Of a DNA stretch of 64,000 nucleotides, positions 57,652-64,000 are shown in pieces. The stretch comes from Symmetrospora coprosmae (lineage: Eukaryota; Basidiomycota; Cystobasidiomycetes; Symmetrosporaceae). Position 1 is the stretch's first letter; every line of letters starts with the position of its first letter. The position numbers and the translations under genes are program-made. Where the stretch lies: the NCBI GenBank assembly GCA_008802785.1, contig VUYT01000003.1, forward strand, positions 434,001-498,000, given 5' to 3'. Under the pieces are notes generated by a model that worked only from the letters and a program-made list of their open reading frames with translations, was not told where the DNA came from and made no database searches.

Positions 57652-57945
57652 GTTGCGGGATGGTTGCAAGGCCGAGAAGCGCTCCCTTTCTCGGGATGAA
57701 GCCGACGCGACCGTGCGAGTCGCAAACGTGCAAGCCTCGACAGCTTTCGCACCCGCTTCGCTTCATCATCATCGTATGTACATTTACAACCTGCGCAATC
57801 TCTACTACACGCCCTGACTCACCCGAATTCGCCGCTTGCGTATGGCGTAGTTCCGCCCACGCCAGCCTCCATGTAACGAGAAATGACCTGATGCAAGCTC
57901 GCACTCTGCCCGTCTCCAACTCATCTCCGTACACCACCAAACAGC
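57652..57945. promoter_or_regulatory. Divergent promoter of eIF2B-alpha and the SMP-30 gene
   Basis: A stretch of 294 nt between start codons, with no element recognised. Confidence 0.5.
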
Positions 57946-59100
57946 ATGGCAGCCTCTGCCTACACGACCGTTGACCTTCTGGCTCTTGCCAAAGATCCCA
58001 CCTACTTCTCCACCCTAGCCGCGACGAGCGGGACCTCACCCGAAATATCCCTGCTGTCCTACGACCCAGCCTTCCAGACTTCTGTGCTGGGTCCCACTGC
58101 ACGCGCGCGCAAGCTGCACGACCTCGACTGGGAGGCTTTCCACGAAGGGGGCGTCTACTCGCGCGCGACCAACTCGCTGTACATTTCGTCCAACTTTCAG
58201 AGCCTGCAGGACAACATCAACATCACGATCCTCTCGCTCGACGACTACTCCATCGCGTCGACGCAGTTCCCCAATCTCACGCAAGCCAACGGCGGCTCGA
58301 CATATGTCCCTCCAGGCACCGACGACAGCGGCGCATCCGGCGGCCCGCCGCGCCAGATATGGTGCAGCCAGGGCGACTTCAGCGACTACTCTGCGCTCGT
58401 CTCGGTCGACGTGGAGCGCAACGTCTCCGAAGTGCTCGTGTCCAACTTCCTCGGGCGCAACTTCTCGTCCGTCAACGACGTGCGGCAGCATCCGCGGACG
58501 GGTGACCTGTGGTTCACCGACGCCGACTACGGCTTCTACCAGGACTTTCGCCCCGCCCCGAGCATCCCAAAGCAGGTGTACCGCTTCTCGCCGTCCACGG
58601 GAGAGATCCAGGTCGTGGCGGACGGATTCGACCAGCCCAACGGCCTCGAGTTTTCGCCAGACTACCACACTCTCTACATCTCGGACACGGGAGGGCAGCA
58701 CCAGGCGTTCAACGGGACGCGGCCCGCTACCATCTATGCGTACGATATCGTCGGCGACCGCTACCTCCGCAACAGGCGCGTGTTCGCGTACGCCGACCTT
58801 GGTCTGCCAGACGGCATCCACACGGACACGGACGGAAACGTGTGGGCCGGATGCGGAGACGGCGTGCACGTCTGGAACGAGCGGGGCAAGCTGCTCGGCA
58901 AGATCTTTGTCGGAGAGACGAGCAACAACTTTGCTTTCATCCCTGGCGGTGTCGTGGTCTTCTCCAACGCACGGCTTTGGATCGTGGAGAACGTCAGAGC
59001 GCAGGGCAGGGAGGTGTGCAAGGACTTTGGGGTAGGGTGCGGGAACGAGCCGAAAGAGACGAATGAGTCCAAGCGAGGACACAGCGAGGAGGACTTGTGA
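57946..59100 (+). CDS. SMP-30/gluconolactonase-like beta-propeller lactonase
   Basis: A single exon of 384 codons from MAASAYTTVDLLALAKDPTY. It has the six-bladed propeller pattern of the family: AFHEGGVYSRATNSLYISSN (EGP-like metal-binding glutamate), NFSSVNDVRQHPRTGDLWFT (the Asn and Asp metal-site region), DADYGFYQDF, PNGLEFSPDYHTLYISDTGG (the PNGxxFSxD hallmark) and LPDGIHTDTDGNVWAGCGDG (the DG...D metal ligands). This matches fungal lactonohydrolases, which open sugar-derived or aromatic lactones with a Ca2+ or Zn2+ ion. No signal peptide is evident, unlike secreted relatives such as the Fusarium enzyme, although several N-glycosylation sequons occur. The substrate is unknown. It is the longest intronless gene in a window where nearly every other gene has several introns. 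Confidence 0.9.
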   Translation: MAASAYTTVDLLALAKDPTYFSTLAATSGTSPEISLLSYDPAFQTSVLGPTARARKLHDLDWEAFHEGGVYSRATNSLYISSNFQSLQDNINITILSLDDYSIASTQFPNLTQANGGSTYVPPGTDDSGASGGPPRQIWCSQGDFSDYSALVSVDVERNVSEVLVSNFLGRNFSSVNDVRQHPRTGDLWFTDADYGFYQDFRPAPSIPKQVYRFSPSTGEIQVVADGFDQPNGLEFSPDYHTLYISDTGGQHQAFNGTRPATIYAYDIVGDRYLRNRRVFAYADLGLPDGIHTDTDGNVWAGCGDGVHVWNERGKLLGKIFVGETSNNFAFIPGGVVVFSNARLWIVENVRAQGREVCKDFGVGCGNEPKETNESKRGHSEEDL

Positions 59101-59306
59101 GATGTGGAAGTCAGATTGGCCGCTCTGTGGAGAAGTGTTTAGCGTCTTTCGATCTTACAAGTGGCCGACGGTCGCAGGATGAGGATGAGGAAGACGGCCT
59201 GTCGCGGTTCCGACGAGATGAGGATACGCAGATGATGCTCTTTCTCTCAGCACACTGCCTCGATGCCTAGCTTTACAAGATGTCAGACTGCAGCCTGCGC
59301 ATCCAT

Positions 59307-60138
59307 CTAGTGGTGGGTGTTGTTCTGCGAGCCGGAGAAATGGACCAAAGTCAGCCTGGGAGGCGCACGAATCGGGAGAGACGAAGGGGAGCCCTACCTT
59401 GTGGTGCTTCAGGTGCGTCTGGTAGTCGATAGTGTAGCCAATGAGGAAGATACCTGGATGGTGCGGATGATTGCATGAGCATCTCGTCTCGCCAAGCTGG
59501 CCTCTGGACCACCCTTGCCCAGCGCTGCCGCGAGCGATCCAGGCCTGCCACTCACCGAAGATGGCATGGAGGATTGGCGCTCCGGACTCGTTGCCGGCCG
59601 AGAAGTAGCGCTGCTTGTAGCGAGAGAAGGGGTTGAGGCTCTTGCTCGCGGCAGCCTTTGGCGCCGGTCCCTTGGGGAGCTGAGAGTCGGGGCGGGACGC
59701 GGACGAGCAGGTGCAGCAGCGATGCAGTCCAGAGTATGATAGGCCATCAAGAGCAGCGCAGGAGTACCCAACATTGCCGAATAGAAGCAGTCGAGCCATC
59801 AGCACGAGTTCCCTCCTTTGCGCGACCATCTGCCCCAGCACCAGTGTGCCCCAGAGAGCAAGAGGGCATGAACTGCACACCTTTGAGTAGAACTCGAGGA
59901 CGCTCTCCATGCGCTTTGCCGATGGCGCGCCAGAGACTGCCGAGGCAGATGCGATTTTAGGGGGGACGAGCGAGCGGAACCTGGCGGGCAGCAGCAGGAG
60001 CAGCAGCAGGGAGGGTCCGCCGAATCAGGGTGGTGCAGGCGAGGGAGAAGGGCAAGATGGGGAGGTGTCAGCGGAGTGCGCAGGTAGCAGCATTGGATAG
60101 CAGTGCATCTCTTTGTGTGTCACTCACGAGGAGGCCAT
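59307..60138 (-). CDS. ATP17: Mitochondrial F1Fo-ATP synthase subunit f
   Basis: Five exons, 60138-60128, 59980-59881, 59679-59556, 59453-59398 and 59324-59307 (11 + 100 + 124 + 56 + 18 nt), give 102 residues. The product begins MASSFRSLVPPKIASASAVS, then RMESVLEFYSK joins LPKGPAPKAAASKSLNPFSR, YKQRYFSAGNESGAPILHAI, and the single membrane helix FGIFLIGYTIDYQTHLKHHK, ending NNTHH. Yeast Atp17 has the same layout (PPK near the start, FYxxLPxGPAP, ARYKxxYF, GY...Y...LRHHK). The subunit sits in the inner membrane Fo sector and supports dimer formation. The first exon carries only 11 coding nt and the last only 18. The cleavable presequence seen in yeast is short or absent. It diverges from UBC1 over 207 nt. 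Confidence 0.9.
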
Positions 60139-60345
60139 CTCTGATACTGTGTGTGTGCGTGTGTAGGTGATTGAGAAGGGAGAGAGCCGCTGCTGCTGCT
60201 GCTGCTGCTGGCTGCTGCCTGGCTGCTGGCCCTTGCTGCTGCCGCTCGCCAGGCTTGCTTGCTCTTCGGGCGAGAAAGAGAGGAGGAGAGCACGATAGAG
60301 ACAGGCAGAACAGCACCTCATCCTGCAGCAGCACAATCCTGCACA
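60139..60345. promoter_or_regulatory. Divergent promoter of ATP17 and UBC1 with CTG repeat
   Basis: A stretch of 207 nt with a (CTG)n-like tract at about 60189-60215 and a CAG/CTG-rich neighbourhood. It must serve a mitochondrial and a ubiquitin-pathway gene. Confidence 0.55.
60186..60218. repeat. CTG-rich microsatellite in ATP17/UBC1 promoter
   Basis: About eight CTG units followed by CTG-like triplets. It is not within a coding exon of either neighbour. Confidence 0.75.
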
Positions 60346-61566
60346 ATGTCGGATCCTCGCGCAAAGGTGCATCAAATGCCTCGAGCACCCGTCCAGCTGG
60401 CTCGCGACTCGAGCTGACCTCGGAGCTGACGGCTCTGGGCCCCACTTGACAGCGGATTGGCAAGGAGGTCACGGACGTGGCCAAGGACAGGACGTCTGGC
60501 ATCACCGTCGAGCCCGTCATTCCGGACAATCTCATGCACCTCAAAGGCTCATTCATGGGGCCCGAGGGTCAGTAGTCCGGCACACGTCCATCGGCCGGCC
60601 AGCAGAACAGACATGTATCGGGACTGACGCTGCTCCCCTCGCGCTCACGCAACAACCGCACTCAGGCTCGCCCTACGAAGGAGGACTGTTCGAAGTCGAC
60701 ATCCAGATCCCACCCAACTACCCCTTCACAGCCTTGAAGATGAAGGTAAGGCACGCGCACGCACTTTCGTCCGTCTGGTTTGCCACATTCGCGCGCGCAG
60801 GGAGCTGACAGCTCTCTCCATGCTGCTAGTTCATCACGAAGGTAGGCATGGCCTCATTTATACACTCGCACAACTGACGCATCGAGAAGCTGACCTTCTC
60901 GTATGGCTTGCCGCCCGCAGGTCTACCACCCCAACATCTCCTCCGCAAGCGGGGCCATCTGCCTAGACATTTTGAAAGGTGATACTGCCCACGAAAGCCT
61001 TGTAGCCGTCTCCTCTGCATACGCGTATTCAAAGGCTCTGCCTCATCTTCTCCACAGACGCATGGTCACCCGTCCTCACTCTCCGCTCCACCCTCGTCTC
61101 CCTCCAGTCTTTGCTCTGCTCACCGGAACCCAAAGACCCGCAGGACGCCGAGGTCGCAAAGCACTATCTGTCTGACAAAGCCGGATTTGAAGAGACGGCG
61201 CGGTATTGGACGCAGGTGTACGCTACGCCAGAAGGCGCGGCAAAGGCGAGCGGGAAGAAGGCTGTGGGCAAGGGATCGACAGCGACCACGACCACGGCAG
61301 CGGCGCCAAGAGCGCCGGTGCAGGACAAGGTGGATGAGGTCAAGGTGCACGGATTGGATCCGGAGCAAGTAAACAAGTGAGTCTTGCCTCCTCGTTGTAG
61401 GCTGGCCGCGGATGCCACCGGCTCATGCTCCACCGCCCGCAGCTTCATCAACATGGGCTTTGCAAAGGCGGACGTCATTGATGTGTTCCGTCGGCTCAAT
61501 TACCGAGGTGCTAATGCACGCAAGGTCGGCGAGGATGCTGTCGTGCAGGCGCTCCTGGGAGCGTGA
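60346..61566 (+). CDS. UBC1: Ubiquitin-conjugating enzyme E2 with C-terminal UBA domain (UBC1/E2-25K type)
   Basis: Seven exons starting [20 protein letters not shown]. The UBC fold has [32 protein letters not shown], a 12-nt exon (60830-60841) coding FITK, then [19 protein letters not shown] with the active-site cysteine, and [30 protein letters not shown]. Thr/Ala-rich linker sequence follows, and the last exons carry a UBA domain, [20 protein letters not shown] to [11 protein letters not shown]. This layout matches yeast Ubc1 and human UBE2K, which extend Lys48-linked chains and function with the APC/C and ER-associated degradation. The linker is longer than in yeast. The start is supported by the family N-terminus. 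Confidence 0.94.
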
Positions 61567-61785
61567 GACCGGACTTCTGGCTTTCACCGGCGTCCGTCCG
61601 TCCAATGGGCGCCCTGCAGTTCTCGTTACATCGTTCCTCGTCCTTCTTTGTTGCGGCACCGCATGTAGCTTCCCGAGCAGTACCTCCGCGCGCACGTACA
61701 ACAAGCTATGCTAGCCTCGTTACGCCCGTGGCCTACTGACGCCCTTCTGCTGCAGCACTGACCGCCCTTCTTCTTCCAAGCTCGA
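61567..61785. other. Convergent intergenic region
   Basis: A stretch of 219 nt between the UBC1 stop and the kinase-like stop, with nothing further seen. Confidence 0.5.
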
Positions 61786-62952
61786 TCACGCATCGTGCTG
61801 CAGTCTTGACAGGTTGTCGTCGACATCCAGTGACTCGTCATCGGAGCGGAACCAGGCGCTGCGACATGCTTCCTCCATCGATCCCCCATCCAGGAGCAGG
61901 CACGCAAGGTCAACTAGAGCATCTGGCAGGCTGTTGGACGCCCTGAAGACCCTCTTGTAATCCTCGACGTCCTTCTCCGCCGGGTCAATGGGCACATCTC
62001 CGCCTGTCTGGGCAGCATAACGTACACTCGGCATCATCATGCTGTGCGCAGCAGCACGGGACCCACAATTGGCTGGTAAAGCAAGAATGCCCCGAAGTAG
62101 ATGCTGTCCCGCGTTTTAGGCAGGTGCCACGACATTGCAAAATCGACGAGTTGACACCGGAAGTCTGGCCGCACGTTCGAAGCGGCGTCAGCTGTCCAGC
62201 AAGACGGTGTCGCAGTGTCGTGCACCCACCTTTGGTAATAACGAGATTGGCGAGCCGTGGATCCAGCCAGGCGAAGTGGTTGCGATGGATGTACCGGCAG
62301 GCTGAGGCCGCTTGAGCAGCAACATACTTAATGACCTCGAGTGGGAGCTTTTGTCCCGGCAACGCCTTCCGAGCGCCGGATGCCTGCATCAGCCGGTCCA
62401 GCCTGCCGCCCTACGTATGGCTTACAGGAACACATCACCTCTTGCAAACTGCCCACGTCCAAGCATCCGAGCTCCGTGACGACTACATCATGCCCGCCGA
62501 CGAGCTCCGGGTCCGACAGCGCGAGCAGGGGCGAGACGCCGTTTGGGTGGCTGCCGCACATGGCGAGGAGCATCTTCTCGCGCTCGAAGAACGAGTACAG
62601 GCGCGCCTCGGTCAGATTGTGCCGCTTCCAGAGCGCCGCGCGGAAGGGCTCATTGGCGGACTTGTCGACCGAGAGCTTGACCGCAAAAACTGCGGGCACG
62701 CCTGCTTGCAATTGCGGGCGGATGAGCGCGGCCTTGTACACTTCGGACGTCCCTGTGGTGCAAGACAGCTTCAGCAATAGGCACGGGCCACGATGCTGTT
62801 CCACGCAGAACTCACATCCGCCTCCGATCCGCTCGAGCAGACGGAACGACCTGGATGAAAGCGGAGCCAAGGTCAGCTCGCAAGTCTCGCTCCGACTCGG
62901 CTGACATCGCTCACCCAAGCTCGCTGGGACATTCAGGCGCGAGAGATAACAT
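61786..62952 (-). CDS. Divergent protein-kinase-like protein, possibly a pseudokinase
   Basis: About six exons starting MLSLAPECPSELG at 62952. A glycine-rich start, RSFRLLERIGGG, joins TSEVYKAALIRPQLQAGVPA and VFAVKLS (the VAxK-like lysine). The alpha-C/beta-4 region has EARLYSFFEREKMLLAMCGS, and VVVTELGCLDVGSLQEV is the hinge. The catalytic loop reads CRYIHRNHFAWLDPRLANLV, so the D and N of HRDxKxxN can be aligned but the HRD order is disturbed. The metal-binding motif is DFA (QLVDFAMSWHLPKTR) rather than DFG. After a tyrosine-containing loop the chain goes directly to GGDVPIDPAEKDVEDYKRVF, with no APE motif or full C-lobe, and ends in an acidic tail. It may be inactive or have unusual catalysis. 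No close family is recognised; remote relation to fungal small kinases is possible. Confidence 0.62.
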
Positions 62953-63282
62953 CGTTGAGGGGAGCGCAAGCAAGAAGTAATGAAGCCTGGTGCGTTGGCA
63001 GGTCCCGCTCACTATCAATCAGATTTTGCGCGTAAGGACGCCGCACATCGGCTCGCGCCCGGCCAGGTCAAGTCCGTTGCCGTGCGTCAACAAGTTCAAG
63101 ACGCATCAGACGGCGCTGAAGGTCGGTGGTAGTGCAGTCTGGCAGAGTGCTAGGCTGCCTATTTGCTGCTCCAGACCCGTCGTTAACGCTACATGCATAC
63201 CAGAAAGGCCGCAGACGGGCACAACAACAACATGGCGTCTCATCCTCAAAGCGTGCCGTACCATCATCGTCGTTGGGCACCA
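62953..63282. other. Intergenic region between kinase-like gene and EXO84
   Basis: A stretch of 330 nt holding the promoter of the kinase-like gene and the 3' region of the gene at the right edge. No element is recognised. Confidence 0.45.
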
Positions 63283-64000
63283 CTACCGTTTGTTGATATG
63301 CAATGGCTTGGCCGGCGAGAGATCTAGGTCTGGACCAGATGGCCGCCGTGGCAGAGCGGGCTGTTCTCGGCCCGCGTCGTCTGCCCTGTAGGTGGCCTGT
63401 GAAGAGGATAGACCACTGTCTCGTGCTGCTTCCAGCTGGCCAGAAGGGTGCGGAACGCTCTGCCGCAATTCTGCTGAGATCTTGCCTACAAAGTCCATTC
63501 CGACTTCCTGCAGCTGTGCGTGGGGACCAACCGATCAGATGATTGCCCATGCGCACGCCCTGGTCGCAACACTAGAGGCCCAGAGGTGGCTCACCATGGC
63601 AGCTTGGCTTGTCGCGGTCGCAACGCACTTCTGCACCAGCTCCGGATCGTACGGCCCTTTCTCGTACACCTGCTTCTTGAAGACGTCGGCGAACACCTCC
63701 ACTTGGGCACTAGCCCACCTGACAAAAGCTGTTAACGTGTACTATCAGCTTGGCATACGGCACTAATGCGAAGTGGAGCAGAGGGAGCACGCACCGGACG
63801 CTGTCTGGTGGTCCTTGTAGGCTGCCATGTACCACTCGCACGTATTCCGCACAAGCGTGAAGCACACAAAGGCCAGCTCTGCGACCTCGTCCACGAGGTG
63901 CTTCTCCTGTATGGCACGAGCAGTGGGCGAAGGCAGCGCGTGCGCGTCCGGCAGGTCCGCTTCGCCGTCTTCCAGACCGGCGCGGCTGCTCTTCCTGCTG
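63283..64000 (-). CDS. EXO84: Exocyst complex component EXO84, C-terminal part (runs off right edge)
   Basis: Three exons on the minus strand, the first truncated by the window end. Exon one includes IQEKHLVDEVAELAFVCFTL, VRNTCEWYMAAYKDHQT; exon two WASAQVEVFADVFKKQVYEK and GPYDPELVQKCVATATSQAA; exon three VGMDFVGKISAELRQSVPHP and a low-complexity tail ending DLDLSPAKPLHINKR at 63283. The order of a helical segment with CTLVRxTxEW, then WAxxQVExFAxxFxxQVY, and finally a VGxDF segment resembles the extreme C-terminus of fungal Exo84, a tethering subunit for secretory vesicles at the plasma membrane. The call depends on pattern memory of this short region only; the diagnostic N-terminal and PH domains lie outside the window. 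Exon edges are approximate. Confidence 0.65.

Noticed and set aside
58036-59082. Minus-strand open frame of 348 codons opposite the lactonase
   Set aside because: Antisense shadow of a strongly biased coding exon; Val/Arg/Asp-rich with no domain.

Overview
The window is nuclear DNA from a basidiomycete fungus. The evidence is about 27 tightly packed protein genes, most cut by many short introns (roughly 40-130 nt, GT...AG, many with a CTGAC-like branch point), a strong C/G third-position bias, a tandem pair of DUF6533 membrane proteins (a family found mainly in basidiomycetes), and housekeeping proteins that match fungal rather than animal or plant forms. I cannot place the class. I saw no prophage, virus-like element, CRISPR array or intact transposon.

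Layout. 0-5 kb: the edge of an unknown gene, then a large NBR1-type autophagy receptor (-). 5-11 kb: tRNA dihydrouridine synthase DUS2 (-) diverging from a YVC1-type vacuolar TRP channel (+). 11-18.1 kb: the U5 snRNP helicase BRR2 (-), diverging from a THOC5-like THO subunit (+). 19.7-25 kb: two tandem DUF6533 genes (-). 25-27 kb: no recognisable gene. 27-29.7 kb: a FUS1-like single-pass SH3 protein (-). 29.7-32.2 kb: a gene-poor stretch holding one intron-bearing tRNA gene and an old imperfect direct repeat. 32.3-36.9 kb: a GNAT acetyltransferase and KU80 (+). 37-40.6 kb: a coiled-coil protein and an ankyrin protein (-). 41.6-45.6 kb: an HhH-GPD-like protein (+), a secreted or GPI-anchored PEBP (-) and an amidase (+). 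45.8-50.7 kb: GLO3-type ArfGAP, a PIG3-like quinone reductase and DPM3 (all -). 51-55.8 kb: SNU114 (+) and an RRS1-like basic protein (+). 56-61.6 kb: eIF2B-alpha (-), an intronless SMP-30 type lactonase (+), ATP synthase subunit f (-) and UBC1 (+). 61.8-64 kb: a divergent kinase-like protein (-) and the C-terminal part of EXO84 (-), which runs off the right edge.

How the genes relate. There are no operons; genes are monocistronic and neighbours are mostly functionally unrelated. Two direct partners in the spliceosome, BRR2 and SNU114, both lie in the window about 33 kb apart. Several gene pairs share short divergent promoters: DUS2/YVC1, BRR2/THOC5, PEBP/amidase, DPM3/SNU114, eIF2B-alpha/SMP-30 and ATP17/UBC1. 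The most unusual gene-structure features are very small exons (a candidate 6-nt exon in the channel gene, a 12-nt exon in UBC1, an 11-nt first exon in ATP17), multiple-of-three introns without stops in THOC5, and a stop codon embedded in a splice donor in the SH3 gene.

Exon models for NBR1, BRR2, YVC1, KU80, SNU114, DPM3 and ATP17 were built by hand from splice signals and frame. Each sums to a multiple of three and gives a protein of sensible length. Exon edges for the other multi-exon genes are approximate, and everything here lacks transcript support.
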